NCBI RefSeq assembly: GCF_001696455.1 | Contig: NZ_MAUJ01000001.1 | Coordinates: 1,860,001 to 1,924,000, forward strand | Direction: 5' to 3' | Source: Pseudoalteromonas luteoviolacea | GTDB taxonomy: Bacteria > Pseudomonadota > Gammaproteobacteria > Enterobacterales > Alteromonadaceae | DNA: 64,000 nucleotides | In this document: one piece after another, positions 16,761 through 26,396 of the stretch | How positions within the stretch are numbered: the first letter of the stretch is position 1 | Layout of the letters: each line of letters opens with the position of its first letter | Notes under the pieces: generated by a model | What the model saw: only the letters and a program-made list of their open reading frames with translations | Databases searched by the model: none | What the model was told of the DNA's origin: nothing | Program-made: the position numbers and the translations under genes

Positions 16761-18713
16761 TTATCCTTTTATCCCTTTATCAACTCGACGACGATAGCGC
16801 TTATCGCCAAGCACGATAAACCCAGCAAAGGCAATTAAGAGACCACCCAACCACATCCAACGCACATAAGGCTTGTGATAAATACGTAATGACCAAGCAC
16901 CGTGACTTAATTGCTCTCCTAAAGCTAAATACAGATCTCTGAAAAATCCGTCATCGATGGCTGCCTCTGTCATAAACTGCATGCCGATATCATACAAACG
17001 CTTTTCTGCATATAGCTCAGTTACGAATTCGTCCTCTTTCAAAACGGTAACCACACCTGCATGGCCACTGTAATTTGGCCCACGAATTTCTTTCACACCT
17101 TCAAAGCGATACTGGTACTCATTTAACATCGCCACATCGCCCGGCTTCATGGCAACAGCACGCTCTACAGAATAAGCTGAAGTTAATGTTACGCTCGCAA
17201 TTACAAAGGCTAGGCCAACATGACCTAGCATCATTGCCCAGTAACTCAGTCCCAATCGTTTAACCCCTTCAGTGATAGTCGCTTGGCTAGAGACCTTTTG
17301 TAAGAGATCAGATGCGGTCGCAAACACAATCCAAACCGCTAAAGCCGTCGCCAAAAACGTCAGTGGAGTCACTTTTTCATAGCTAGATAACAACCAAGCA
17401 GCCGTAGCTACAAGACTTAGCGCCACAATAACGCCCCACTTTTTAACCAGTCCGCTGAGCTTATTTTGTTTCCACCGCAACATAGGTGCCATGCCCAATA
17501 AAATCGCAAAAGGCACTATTAAGATGGCAAACATTTGATTGAAAAACGGCACACCGATTGATATGGAACCCAAGCCCAACTCTTTGTGGATCATGGGTAA
17601 TAAGGTTCCTAGCAAAACAATCAGCGTCGCCACTACTAAGAAGATGTTATTCAGCCAAAGCCCGACTTCTCTTGAAACAAAGCGGTAACGACCTTCACTG
17701 TGAACTTGTGCTACACGTGCTGCATATAACGCGAGGCTCCCTCCAACCACAACCGCGAGGAATGACAAGATGTATAGGCCTCGATCTGGATCCGTGGCAA
17801 ACGCGTGCACAGATACAATGATGCCCGAGCGGACAATAAACGTACCAAGCAAACATAAACTGAATGCAGCGATTGCCAACAATACAGTCCATGACTTAAA
17901 CACGCCGCGCTTTTCAGTCGCAGCAAGGGAATGAAGCAGTGCTGTTGCAACTAACCAAGGCATCAATGAGGCATTCTCTACTGGGTCCCAGAACCACCAG
18001 CCTCCCCAGCCAAGTTCAGCATACGCCCACCAGCTTCCAATGGTGATACCCAAAGTCAAAAATGCCCAAGCAGCCATAGTCCAAGGACGTGACCATTTAG
18101 CCCAAGTATTATCTAGTTTACCAGTTAGTAGGGCAGCAATCGCAAAAGAGAACGAGACAGACAGTCCAACATAGCCCATATAAAGAAGTGGCGGGTGAAT
18201 GATCATACCGGGGTCTTGTAACAGCGGGTTTAGATCTCGCCCCTCTACTGGGAAGTATGGTAGTAAGCGCTCAAACGGGCTGGACATCCACAGCGTGTAC
18301 AGCATAAAGCCTACGCCCAAAAACCCCAAAACACCTAAAACACGGGCGCGCAACACCCAAGGCAGCGACTTTGACATCATGGCAACGAGTGCCGTCCAAG
18401 CAGACTGCATTACTAGCCAAAGTAAAATAGCGCCCTCGTGTCCCCCCCAGGTTGACGTTACTTTATAGTACCAAGGTAACGTACTACTTGAATGGTGAGC
18501 CACATAAGCCACTGTAAAATCATCAGTCAAAGTAATATAAATAAGCACAGCAAATGCAAAGAACACGAGTAGACATTGTCCGACAGCTAACGAAGGCGCT
18601 GCCCTCATTAACCTTAGATTACCCGTATAGGCACCCCACAAAGGAAAAATACACAGCAGTAAGCTTAGTGCCATAGCCAAAACTAGGGCAAAATATCCTA
18701 TCTCAGGGACCAT
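16761..18713 (-). CDS. ccmF: Heme lyase subunit CcmF
   Basis: Large inner-membrane protein that ligates heme from holo-CcmE to apocytochrome c. The 650 residues hold about 15 membrane helices. The heme-handling WWD domain is seen as WGGWWFWDPVENASLMPWL (236-254), with flanking conserved histidines at H173 (IIHPP) and H261 (LLHSL). The C-terminal periplasmic domain precedes the last helix. It starts 1 base after the ccmE stop, within the ccm operon. Confidence 0.97.
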   Translation of the reverse strand: MVPEIGYFALVLAMALSLLLCIFPLWGAYTGNLRLMRAAPSLAVGQCLLVFFAFAVLIYITLTDDFTVAYVAHHSSSTLPWYYKVTSTWGGHEGAILLWLVMQSAWTALVAMMSKSLPWVLRARVLGVLGFLGVGFMLYTLWMSSPFERLLPYFPVEGRDLNPLLQDPGMIIHPPLLYMGYVGLSVSFSFAIAALLTGKLDNTWAKWSRPWTMAAWAFLTLGITIGSWWAYAELGWGGWWFWDPVENASLMPWLVATALLHSLAATEKRGVFKSWTVLLAIAAFSLCLLGTFIVRSGIIVSVHAFATDPDRGLYILSFLAVVVGGSLALYAARVAQVHSEGRYRFVSREVGLWLNNIFLVVATLIVLLGTLLPMIHKELGLGSISIGVPFFNQMFAILIVPFAILLGMAPMLRWKQNKLSGLVKKWGVIVALSLVATAAWLLSSYEKVTPLTFLATALAVWIVFATASDLLQKVSSQATITEGVKRLGLSYWAMMLGHVGLAFVIASVTLTSAYSVERAVAMKPGDVAMLNEYQYRFEGVKEIRGPNYSGHAGVVTVLKEDEFVTELYAEKRLYDIGMQFMTEAAIDDGFFRDLYLALGEQLSHGAWSLRIYHKPYVRWMWLGGLLIAFAGFIVLGDKRYRRRVDKGIKG

Positions 18714-18714
18714 A

Positions 18715-19194
18715 CTAGTTCTCGCTATTTAAATTGTACTTGGGCTTTTCGTGTTTAATGCCTTTAACTGCCTCAGCAACTTCAGACGGCATATATTCTT
18801 CGTCGTGTTTAGCGAGGACTTCAAATGCTTCAATCACATCTGACTCGATAAGTGTACCTTGCGCAACTATCCCCTGCCCCTCACGGAACAGATCGGGCAG
18901 AATACCTTTATAGCGAATTGTTACTAGTGGACCGGTATCAATCAGCTTAAACTCAACGTCTAAAGAGCTCTCATCTCTGACCACTGAACCGGGCACCACC
19001 ATCCCCCCAATACGCAACTTTTGACCAATAGACGGTTTTTCTTGTTCGGGTCCTTTTCCGTTCACAAGCTCACTCGGCGTATAAAATAGGTTAATATTCT
19101 CTTGTAATGCATACAAGGTTAACCCGACTGCGGAGCCGATACCAAAGACCACAGCAAGCACAGTGAGCATTCGCTTTTTTCTTCTTGGATTCAT
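18715..19194 (-). CDS. ccmE: Heme chaperone CcmE
   Basis: Binds heme covalently in the periplasm and hands it to CcmF. The 159 residues start with a basic stretch and a single anchor helix (about 8-30). An OB-fold follows. The heme-attachment motif reads [10 protein letters not shown] with H130 and Y134, the positions known from E. coli. The stop of ccmD overlaps its ATG by 4 bases. Confidence 0.97.
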   Translation of the reverse strand: MNPRRKKRMLTVLAVVFGIGSAVGLTLYALQENINLFYTPSELVNGKGPEQEKPSIGQKLRIGGMVVPGSVVRDESSLDVEFKLIDTGPLVTIRYKGILPDLFREGQGIVAQGTLIESDVIEAFEVLAKHDEEYMPSEVAEAVKGIKHEKPKYNLNSEN

Positions 19195-19397
19195 GCCTGC
19201 GCCTCCGTTTGTTTTGCTTTCTTAATACGCTCTTCTCGGGACATTTGCCTTTTGACTTCTTGCTTTAGGCGCTTTCCATCATAAAGAGACACAAACAACA
19301 ACCCAAGAATTATGGCTAAACAGCTACCGAAAGAGAGCCATACATAAAACCCGTAACCGCCCATGGCGATAAAGTCGCTAAATGATTCAAACTGCAT
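19191..19397 (-). CDS. ccmD: Heme exporter accessory protein CcmD
   Basis: Small one-helix membrane protein needed to release holo-CcmE from CcmABC. The most likely start is ATG 19397, giving 68 residues that begin [20 protein letters not shown], a typical CcmD N-terminus. The frame is open back to 19430, but that would overlap ccmC. One membrane helix (about 16-36) is followed by a very basic cytoplasmic tail with [21 protein letters not shown]. The start lies 2 bases after the ccmC stop. Confidence 0.92.
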   Translation of the reverse strand: MQFESFSDFIAMGGYGFYVWLSFGSCLAIILGLLFVSLYDGKRLKQEVKRQMSREERIKKAKQTEAQA

Positions 19398-19399
19398 AA

Positions 19400-20137
19400 T
19401 CAACCTCGACTCACTAACTGACGCACCCAAGGACGGTGCTTATCTGCTTGCATAATTTCATTTTTTAGACGGATCAGAGACATCGCGCCGACAAGGGCTG
19501 CAAATCCAAAAATATTAATTAATAACGGCCATAACATTGAAGGATCAATCGCAGATGTATCAAACTTGGTGATAGTTGCTCCTTGGTGCAACGTATTCCA
19601 CCACTCGACAGAGAAGTGAATAATAGGCAAATTTACAACACCGACAATCGCAAGAATGCAGGCTGCTCTTCCGCCCGCTTTTTTATCTTCAAAAGCATGG
19701 TACAAAGACAAAACACCTAAATATAAGAAAAGGAGGATCAGCTCTGAAGTCAATCTTGCATCCCAGACCCACCAAGCACCCCACATAGGTTTACCCCACG
19801 CAGCCCCCGTAATGAGTGCAATAGCAGTCATCGCAGCACCAACCGGAGCAATCGCAATCACTGCTAGCTCTGCATTACGTAATTGCCACACAAGGGCAAC
19901 GATGGCCGCAATGGCCATTGACGAATAAGCGCCCATAGAGAGGATGGCCGACGGTACATGAATAAAAATAATCCGATAGCTGTCTTTTTGTTGATAGTCA
20001 GCGGGCGCATACGCTAAGCCCCAAACCCATCCGACTACAACACATATTACAGACACTACCGCGAAGTACGGCAGCAAGGTGTTACACAATTGGTAAGCAC
20101 GCTCCGCTTTTGCATAGGGATGTAACCACTTCCACAT
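19400..20137 (-). CDS. ccmC: Heme transporter subunit CcmC
   Basis: Inner-membrane WWD protein that loads heme onto CcmE. The 245 residues hold six membrane helices. The WWD motif lies near 119-131 (WGKPMWGAWWVWDARLTSE), with conserved histidines in the flanking loops (IFIHVPSA near 60 and IHFSVEWWNTLHQG near 183-196). It starts 1 base after ccmB. Confidence 0.96.
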   Translation of the reverse strand: MWKWLHPYAKAERAYQLCNTLLPYFAVVSVICVVVGWVWGLAYAPADYQQKDSYRIIFIHVPSAILSMGAYSSMAIAAIVALVWQLRNAELAVIAIAPVGAAMTAIALITGAAWGKPMWGAWWVWDARLTSELILLFLYLGVLSLYHAFEDKKAGGRAACILAIVGVVNLPIIHFSVEWWNTLHQGATITKFDTSAIDPSMLWPLLINIFGFAALVGAMSLIRLKNEIMQADKHRPWVRQLVSRG

Positions 20138-20138
20138 T

Positions 20139-20825
20139 TTAACTTACACTCACTCTTAAAGCTGACGATATGGCAATTGGTGCTGCTACAAAAGCGACGG
20201 CGAGCATAGCACCAAGGATTGCAAGCTGTCCGCTATACGCTAGCGACATAATGCTAGTATCTATTGCAGACGTTGCAAAAATAAGTACAGGTATATACAG
20301 AGGCAATACGAGCAAACTCATCAGTATTCCCCCCTTTTGCAGGCCCACTGTCAAGCCTGCTCCTATGGCACCGATAAAACTCAATAAAGGTGTGCCAATT
20401 AATAATGTCAGAACCGTTGCGCTGAGCGCCTGCGATTCTAAATTCATAAGTAATGCAAATACAGGGGCCATTACCACCATAGGTAGGCCAGCTGTCGTCC
20501 AGTGCGCAGCGACTTTGGCAAGCACAGCCAGTGATAATGGATAGGGAGAAGCAATCAACTGCTCAAGTGACCCATCCATGAAATCATCGCGAAAAATTTT
20601 GTCTAACCCTAACATAGTAGATAAAAGTGCTGCGACCCAAATTATGCCAGGTGCCATCCGCGCAAGTAGAGCTGGTTCAGGACCAATTGCTAGAGGAAAA
20701 AGGGTTATAACAATTAAAAAGAACAATAGTGGATTGACGATTTCAGCGCGTTGCCTAAATGCTAGCGTAACGTCTTTACGATAAACATTACAAAACAGAG
20801 TCCAATACGAATTACTAGCTTGCAT
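20139..20825 (-). CDS. ccmB: Heme exporter membrane subunit CcmB
   Basis: Six-helix permease part of the CcmAB ABC complex, which uses ATP to release holo-CcmE. At 228 residues it has the family length. The N-terminal YRKDVTLAFRQRAEIVNPLLFFLIV and the RDDFMDGSLEQLIASPYPL loop are characteristic. The start codon overlaps the last base of ccmA. Confidence 0.95.
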   Translation of the reverse strand: MQASNSYWTLFCNVYRKDVTLAFRQRAEIVNPLLFFLIVITLFPLAIGPEPALLARMAPGIIWVAALLSTMLGLDKIFRDDFMDGSLEQLIASPYPLSLAVLAKVAAHWTTAGLPMVVMAPVFALLMNLESQALSATVLTLLIGTPLLSFIGAIGAGLTVGLQKGGILMSLLVLPLYIPVLIFATSAIDTSIMSLAYSGQLAILGAMLAVAFVAAPIAISSALRVSVS

Positions 20826-21448
20826 TAATGTCTATACTCCAGAACCAGTGTTTGCAACGAATCAAATGAACTGGTGAGATCCTGATGAGTTGTTAACAAA
20901 ATAGAACCACCGTCATCTAAATGTTCTTGAAAACGGCTCTGCAACATAGCGACGCCGCGCTTGTCAAGCGCCGTAAATGGCTCGTCAAGTATCCATAATT
21001 TAGCTTGATTAAGCCACAACCTGACCAGTGCCACCCTACGCTGCTGACCCGCCGACAATGTCCTTACAGGCACATCTTCAAGGCCGACTAAACCGAGTTT
21101 GCCAAGGAGGCGATAAATTTCATCTTTATCGCATTGGTAACCATGAACACCAAGCCAATGTCGCACATTTTCGTAGGCGTTCAATTGTAAATTAACACCC
21201 GTTTTATGGCCAATAAATAACAATGATTCAGCAAAACTATCGTAATCATCTGTGATATTTTGATTGTTAAACAATACATTACCTTCATCAGGCCGCGAAA
21301 ATCCAGAGATTATTCTAAGTAGTGAAGTTTTTCCTGCACCATTTGGGCCCTCTACTTGCATGATTTGACCTGGTAACAACGAAAAGTTAAGTGATTCGAA
21401 CAAACAACGGTCTTGTTTGATACAAGTTAACGCCTTAATCTCTAGCAA
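20825..21448 (-). CDS. ccmA: Heme exporter ATP-binding protein CcmA
   Basis: ATPase of the CcmAB complex. The 207 residues contain Walker A GPNGAGKTS (34-42), the ABC signature LSAGQQRRVAL near 126-136, Walker B LWILDEPF near 147-154 and the switch histidine in LLTTHQD. Translation begins at TTG 21448, the only sensible start before a TAA three codons upstream, and the SD is weak. It is the first gene of the ccmABCDEFGHI-mlaA unit. The divergent 106-base gap to the FliK-like gene carries its promoter. Confidence 0.95.
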   Translation of the reverse strand: MLEIKALTCIKQDRCLFESLNFSLLPGQIMQVEGPNGAGKTSLLRIISGFSRPDEGNVLFNNQNITDDYDSFAESLLFIGHKTGVNLQLNAYENVRHWLGVHGYQCDKDEIYRLLGKLGLVGLEDVPVRTLSAGQQRRVALVRLWLNQAKLWILDEPFTALDKRGVAMLQSRFQEHLDDGGSILLTTHQDLTSSFDSLQTLVLEYRH

Positions 21449-21554
21449 AATTTGTTATTCTCACGACCCTTAAATGTGGGCCTAAGTCTATCATAGTGAT
21501 ATGGTAATACGAATAACGCGTTGCAGCCGATTACTGAAAATTTGATTTAGAATA

Positions 21555-24074
21555 ATGAATAAGCAAACTATCCCTGTACAAAGTCAGGCAAATGTGTCAA
21601 CAACAACGTTTTCTTCACAAGATAGCAACACCCAAGCTATTTTGGAAGCGGACAAAACGTTTTTAGCACGTAATGTTGTCATTAAGCCCGACTCGATCCA
21701 GATGGAGGTGGCACTAGAAGGGCGCTGGCAACCTATCCGCTTGAGCAGTAAAGCAAACCTAGAACAACCGCTAAAGTTAGCTGAGGCGCAACTCAGGTTG
21801 GACTCATCAGGTACGGTACTTACACTGTCTACACCAGAAGCAAAACTTACGCTAAATTCAGCGCAATCGCTATTAAGCTTGTTAAGTTTACTTAAAGGGT
21901 TTGGAGATCATAGTGCGCTGCAAACAGAAGCTCAGATAAAGCCACCTGCAAATACGCAACTGACATTGCCTAAACTCGGTATCAATATGCCACTCCCTTC
22001 AGGTGTCGGGGCACTGCTACAGCAAGAAGAAAAACTAGTCGCAAGCCTGAGTAGTAAGGGCGACAAAGTGCTGATGCAGCTGTTTAATATGTTTGGAGAT
22101 AAGCTTCACCAAATGCCTGTTGCAAAAAAGGCAATTTCCCAACTTGTGGCTCAACTTAGCCAACAAACTTCAAACCATATTCAATTATCATCGCAAAAAG
22201 GGTTATTAAAGTTAGGCCATCATCAACACCAATTGGCCCAGTTGCAATCCAACACCCCTACTCAATTGTCCCAATTACAAAAGCAAGTTTGGCATCCAGT
22301 AAAAATCAGTAATAAGCAAGATGCTATTGAAGTTGCCATCGCCACGAAGACCACCACAATCAAATTGGCAACGTCAATAAAAAGCATGATGCCTAAACTG
22401 GATACTCAATCCTTCAAGGCGCAACTTGAACAGGCAATCAAGCCTCAAACAGAATCGACTTTAAAATATAACAAGCCGTTGTTTAATGTCTCTTTAGCCG
22501 ATATAAAACAAACCGTAAAAAATGCCCTACAAGCCATTGCACAAAAACCATTTTTTAGCCGTGCTGATATCTCCTCTACACAGCAAAAGCCGGGACCGAG
22601 CAATCAGAAAATCCCTGATATACAGCCAAATAAAGTTAACTATTTGCATCTACCACTCATAGCAAAAGCGGCAATTCGTCCTGCAAGTTCGCCACTCATG
22701 ACCCTCACTCAAGGGATACAGCACAACTTTGCGCCAGCACAAGCCTCCACAAACCCCTCTCTTGCCCAAATATCTTCGCCTGAAGGACATAGAGGTACCG
22801 TAAAGCCTGAGCCTAGCCCTACCCTTGCGAGCACGAAGAACATACCGCAGGCGCAGACCAAGCCCACCGAAAACCAACCAAAGGCAGCAATGTCCTTTCA
22901 GCTTAATAGCGTGTCAGACTCTAAAGCAAAGCCTGCTTTTGAGGCGCGATTGGCATTATTGCAGCAGGTTATGGCCGCTGCGCTACCTAAAGATGTAAAA
23001 CCTTTTGCCGCTGAGCAACTCAACCTTGTCAAAAATAAGGTTATTGAGCATGCTGTTCAGAAAAACGTTATTGCAGGACCTGTAAAAGAGGTAACCCAGC
23101 AGGCGTCCTCCGAAGGTAAACGCATGGCCCCTGCTGCGCTACCTTTGGCACATATCTTGAGTAAACCGTTACGTGCCGCAGCTTTGGCTCAAGTACCGAC
23201 CGACCAATCGCAAGAATCCCAATTGTTAAGCGAAAAAATTACTGAAAAGCAATCGTTCAAGAGCCCACAGTCCGCAGATTTAACGCGCCTTGTTCACCAA
23301 GCCTTTTCTCGATTGATTGATGAGAATAAATCAAATGCTCAGGAAGTAAGCCAAGATTTGTTTGCACGCTTGCCTAGTATCGCCACTCCAATTAATACCA
23401 GCGTACCTGTCAGTAGTTTTACGCAAGCGGTAGATAAACTACTCGTAACCTTACTTGGCACTCAATTAACTGCACAAACAGATATGCAGCGACCAAAAGA
23501 GATTAGCCAAGAACAGCGTGTAGCCAGTATGGTAGAAACCTTATTCCCAGGTAACAAATTACAGCAGCCTAAACAATTTATACAGGCAGTAAACTTATCA
23601 GCACAGCAAAACTTATTGGATGACCTTAACTTCATTCAAAACTCTATGGCTGCAACAAATCAAACACAGGCTTTAGGGCAAAAATTTGACAGTGAGAGCC
23701 AACTGTTAATCAGTTTATTTTTACCAATGAAGGTGCCACCTGAATGCCGACAAAGTGAATTGCAAATTGGTCAATATAAAAAGCCTGCCAAGGCAGGCAT
23801 GCCTGAAAAGCAAGTTTGGTTTGTTAGGCTTAATTTTGATTACGAAGCACTTGGACAACTCAGCGTACAGGCAGAGCTTATGGATAAAGCAGTAGACTGC
23901 GAGATTGTCGGAAACAGCACAGGCGTTTGCCAATTGGCTGAGCCACACTTAGACGCATTGCGCAGTAAACTGGCTGCACACGGCCTTCAGGTCGGTGAGA
24001 TTGAACTTAAAGAAGATGCACTGCAAGTGAAGCAGTTTTATGATAAACATGCCATTGTGAATATTAAGGTGTAG
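21555..24074 (+). CDS. FliK-like hook-length control domain protein
   Basis: The 839 residues form a long low-complexity region rich in Q, K, S, A and P (about 1-720) with a folded C-terminal domain (about 735-835). That domain resembles the Flg_hook domain of FliK (VWFVRLNFDYEALGQLSVQAEL, then LRSKLAAHGLQVGEIELKED). A separate canonical fliK lies in the main cluster at 44443-46749, so this is a second FliK-type protein. It overlaps no gene and is followed after 2 bases by a FlhB-like gene. FliK and FlhB are partners in export switching, so the pair probably works together. Its substrate is unknown. Similar pairs lie next to ccmA in other gammaproteobacteria. Confidence 0.8.
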   Translation: MNKQTIPVQSQANVSTTTFSSQDSNTQAILEADKTFLARNVVIKPDSIQMEVALEGRWQPIRLSSKANLEQPLKLAEAQLRLDSSGTVLTLSTPEAKLTLNSAQSLLSLLSLLKGFGDHSALQTEAQIKPPANTQLTLPKLGINMPLPSGVGALLQQEEKLVASLSSKGDKVLMQLFNMFGDKLHQMPVAKKAISQLVAQLSQQTSNHIQLSSQKGLLKLGHHQHQLAQLQSNTPTQLSQLQKQVWHPVKISNKQDAIEVAIATKTTTIKLATSIKSMMPKLDTQSFKAQLEQAIKPQTESTLKYNKPLFNVSLADIKQTVKNALQAIAQKPFFSRADISSTQQKPGPSNQKIPDIQPNKVNYLHLPLIAKAAIRPASSPLMTLTQGIQHNFAPAQASTNPSLAQISSPEGHRGTVKPEPSPTLASTKNIPQAQTKPTENQPKAAMSFQLNSVSDSKAKPAFEARLALLQQVMAAALPKDVKPFAAEQLNLVKNKVIEHAVQKNVIAGPVKEVTQQASSEGKRMAPAALPLAHILSKPLRAAALAQVPTDQSQESQLLSEKITEKQSFKSPQSADLTRLVHQAFSRLIDENKSNAQEVSQDLFARLPSIATPINTSVPVSSFTQAVDKLLVTLLGTQLTAQTDMQRPKEISQEQRVASMVETLFPGNKLQQPKQFIQAVNLSAQQNLLDDLNFIQNSMAATNQTQALGQKFDSESQLLISLFLPMKVPPECRQSELQIGQYKKPAKAGMPEKQVWFVRLNFDYEALGQLSVQAELMDKAVDCEIVGNSTGVCQLAEPHLDALRSKLAAHGLQVGEIELKEDALQVKQFYDKHAIVNIKV

Positions 24075-24076
24075 TT

Positions 24077-24373
24077 ATGGAACAGAAGACCGCCGTTGGT
24101 TTATTGTATGAAGCAGGAAAGTCCCCTGAAGTGGTTTGTAAGGGATTTGGAGAGCTAGCTGAAGAAATCATCTCTTTGGCAAAAGAAAAGGACATCATGA
24201 TCCATGAAGATCCAGCACTAGTTAAAACGTTAGGCCAGTTGGATTTACATGAAGAAATCCCCAAAGAGCTGTACTATGTAATCGCAGAGCTTATTGCCTT
24301 TTCTTATGTTTTACGTGGTAAGTTTCCACCTGGGTGGAAGAACTTTCAGGGTAAATTAAATATCAAGGCATAA
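24077..24373 (+). CDS. FlhB cytoplasmic-domain-like protein (FhlB type)
   Basis: The 98 residues correspond to the soluble C-terminal part of FlhB/YscU export-switch proteins without the membrane half. The sequence AVGLLYEAGKSPEVVCKGFGELAEEIISLAKEKDIMIHEDPALVK follows the pattern after the cleavage site in FlhB. There is no NPTH motif, so it cannot self-cleave. It starts 2 bases after the FliK-like gene and is probably cotranslated with it. Stand-alone proteins of this type are known in polar flagellates and may stand in for part of the FlhB C-terminal domain. Confidence 0.85.
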   Translation: MEQKTAVGLLYEAGKSPEVVCKGFGELAEEIISLAKEKDIMIHEDPALVKTLGQLDLHEEIPKELYYVIAELIAFSYVLRGKFPPGWKNFQGKLNIKA

Positions 24374-24693
24374 GCTCGCAGTATCGAAATAGCTTCGATG
24401 AGAGATTTATGTATGCTATTGAGTGGGACATTTGGGTAATGCTTTAATAAATAACTTCAGAAGATGTGAAGTATGTTTTGATAGATTCACAGGCCCATAC
24501 TTAAAGTGCCTAAGCTATATTCACAATACGAACCTAATTCAATCAATTTGAGTATTTCTAGCTATCAAAAAGGGAGAATGCACTTGCACCGTCCCTTTTT
24601 GACACACAAGAATTGAGCAAGTGACTAATTGGCAGTTTAATTTCAGAATCGTTGACATGTAAGTATCTTTACATCTTCAACCCAAGCTAAAGT
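24374..24693. other. Intergenic region between convergent genes
   Basis: About 320 bases with no gene seen. It contains a small hairpin (ATCGAA-ATAGC-TTCGAT, 24383-24399) just after the FlhB-like gene, and the terminator at 24567-24600. Confidence 0.6.
24567..24600. terminator. Bidirectional terminator
   Basis: A 9-base stem (AAAAAGGGA / TCCCTTTTT) with a 16-base loop lies between the FlhB-like gene and the convergent coiled-coil gene. The A-rich and T-rich ends suit both directions. Confidence 0.7.
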
Positions 24694-25950
24694 TTACAGC
24701 TCGTTAACTCCTATTGCTTCTAGTTCATCTTCATGCTTTGAATACCATAGCTCATATCTGTCCTTGAACTCGCGTTTTGACTGCTTCAAATTGCTCCTAC
24801 TTACCTTATCAAGGAACCGTTCTAATTCGTAGAACACGTTAGATGAAAACTCTGAAAGAGTTAGATAATTGTTGGCAATTATCTCTAACTCATTAATTTT
24901 TTTGTTTTTTGAGAGAATCGATTTTTCCAGCCTAGCTACTTTATCGTTTAATAGAGTATTGTTAGTTTCAAAATTATTTTTAGTATCTTTCAGTTTATCT
25001 AGTTCTTGTGCATTGATTTTAAGTGAGAGTTCTAAACTGGCTATTCTGTCTTTATGTTCTGTAATCTGGCTATCTTTTTCAGAAATTAACTGCTGAGCGG
25101 CATCATTATTTGATAGTATTTCAGTCTTGAATTTATCTTCGTAGAGCTTTCTTTGTGACTCAAGTTTTTCTTCTGAAGAGATTCGTAGTGCAGACAGCTC
25201 TTTTTCTTTTTCACCTAATGTGGATTGAAGAACATCAAGCTTTTCTCTTAAAGAGTTTAACTCGAGCTGAGATTTCTTTGCTGAGTCTACAGAGTCAATA
25301 TGAAGTTTTTCAAATTCTTTAAGACTTTTATTTTCTTCAGCTAGCGTCTTTATCCTGCTTTCTTTTGCTGTGTTATCTAACCTCAACTGATCCTTTGAAA
25401 CTTCTCCCCAATAACCTAGCCCAATAATAACAAGAATAAATATAACTGCAGTTTGTAGAGGAGTTGTTTTGCTAAAAATAGCCTTGAAGATATTGATGTA
25501 GGGTTTGGTCTGTTCGGGAATGTTTTCCTCAATAACAATATTCTGACTTTTTTCTCCACTAGCTTCTTTTGGAGGATTTTCTTTTGAATTAATGTTCGAT
25601 TCTTGTTTTGAATTATCTTCACTAATGTTGTTGGTGCTAGAATAGCCAAGAACCTTTGGTTGTTCTATCCAAGGTGATACCATGAATTCCAAACCAATTC
25701 TAGCCCCATCTTTTACGTTATTAAGAAGTAACGCTGTTTTGGTTTTATGTTCTGCTAACTCTAACTTGCCGGATAAGCCCTCTATTTCTACATCCTTTTT
25801 TAACTCAGATATTTTCTTATTTAGCCTACCAATCTCTCGTTCTCCCACTTTTACTATAATGAGCTCTAGATGGGTCTCTCTCGAAGTCTGCTTTTTTTCT
25901 TTCACAAACTTTAAGTACGCAGCATCTTTTTTTACAATTTTTTCAAACAT
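24694..25950 (-). CDS. Single-pass membrane protein with a long coiled coil, function unknown
   Basis: The 418 residues have a charged N-terminal region (about 1-90), a low-complexity N/S/E/K linker (about 100-150) and one membrane helix (about 164-182, AVIFILVIIGLGYWG). A long coiled coil follows (about 195-360) with regular L/E/K heptads, and the C-terminal stretch (about 365-418) may be globular. Codon use is markedly AT-rich compared with the chemotaxis genes around it. ATG 25950 has GGAGGTG 8 bases upstream. It sits where neighbouring genera have DUF2802 directly beside the FlhB-like gene, so it looks inserted. I recognise no family. The shape suggests a spacer or tether between membrane and cytoplasm. 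Confidence 0.6.
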   Translation of the reverse strand: MFEKIVKKDAAYLKFVKEKKQTSRETHLELIIVKVGEREIGRLNKKISELKKDVEIEGLSGKLELAEHKTKTALLLNNVKDGARIGLEFMVSPWIEQPKVLGYSSTNNISEDNSKQESNINSKENPPKEASGEKSQNIVIEENIPEQTKPYINIFKAIFSKTTPLQTAVIFILVIIGLGYWGEVSKDQLRLDNTAKESRIKTLAEENKSLKEFEKLHIDSVDSAKKSQLELNSLREKLDVLQSTLGEKEKELSALRISSEEKLESQRKLYEDKFKTEILSNNDAAQQLISEKDSQITEHKDRIASLELSLKINAQELDKLKDTKNNFETNNTLLNDKVARLEKSILSKNKKINELEIIANNYLTLSEFSSNVFYELERFLDKVSRSNLKQSKREFKDRYELWYSKHEDELEAIGVNEL

Positions 25951-26394
25951 GTACTTGCACCTCCACTCTTCAATGTGCCTTTGTTTCTTTTTGTTAAACT
26001 GCTGACAACCTGTTAACCTTTAAACCCTACATCACTGGCTGTTTTTTAGCCAGCCAATTAAGGGCGTGTATCTAATTTTAGTAAAGTGCTACAAAATAAT
26101 TAGCTACCTCTAAAAGTGTCTCAGCCAACTTAAGAACATATGAGAAACGTAACTGCTTATGTGCGCTAATCAACTTAGAAAGACGAAATACGGCTAATGG
26201 TGATTTATCACCAGCGGATTATGGAAAAGATTCCTTAAAAAAGTGTCCTGATTTAGTTGTGCTGAACAGGCTTCGTGAAAGCACTATTTTGAAACTGTTA
26301 TAGATTAACTTGAGGGGTATTAGAGGTGTTTAAATCACTTTACTAGACGTCAAAAATCTGCGGAACCATTAAAAAAGGTGCTCTAGGCACCTTT
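25951..26394. other. Intergenic region with a possible transposase scar
   Basis: About 440 bases without an intact gene. It includes the promoter of the coiled-coil gene, a hairpin near 26038-26058 (CTGGCTGTTTTTTAGCCAG), the possible IS3-type remnant at 26166-26280 and the terminator of the chemotaxis operon at its right end. Confidence 0.55.
26166..26280 (+). pseudogene. Possible remnant of an IS3-family transposase C-terminus
   Basis: Read in frame, the + strand gives LINLERRNTANGDLSPADYG followed by KDSLKKCPDL. IS3-family OrfB proteins end with a similar pattern, Y(N)xxRRHxANGxLSPxxYE. There is no upstream frame encoding the DDE core and no full-length ORF, so only a degenerate tail would be left. 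Similarity was judged by eye, so the call is tentative. Confidence 0.35.
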
Positions 26395-26396
26395 TT
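26372..26396 (-). terminator. Terminator at the end of the chemotaxis operon
   Basis: A 10-base stem (AAAAAGGTGC / GCACCTTTTT) with loop TCTAG overlaps the DUF2802 stop codon. On the minus strand the stem ends in a T-rich tract. Confidence 0.8.
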
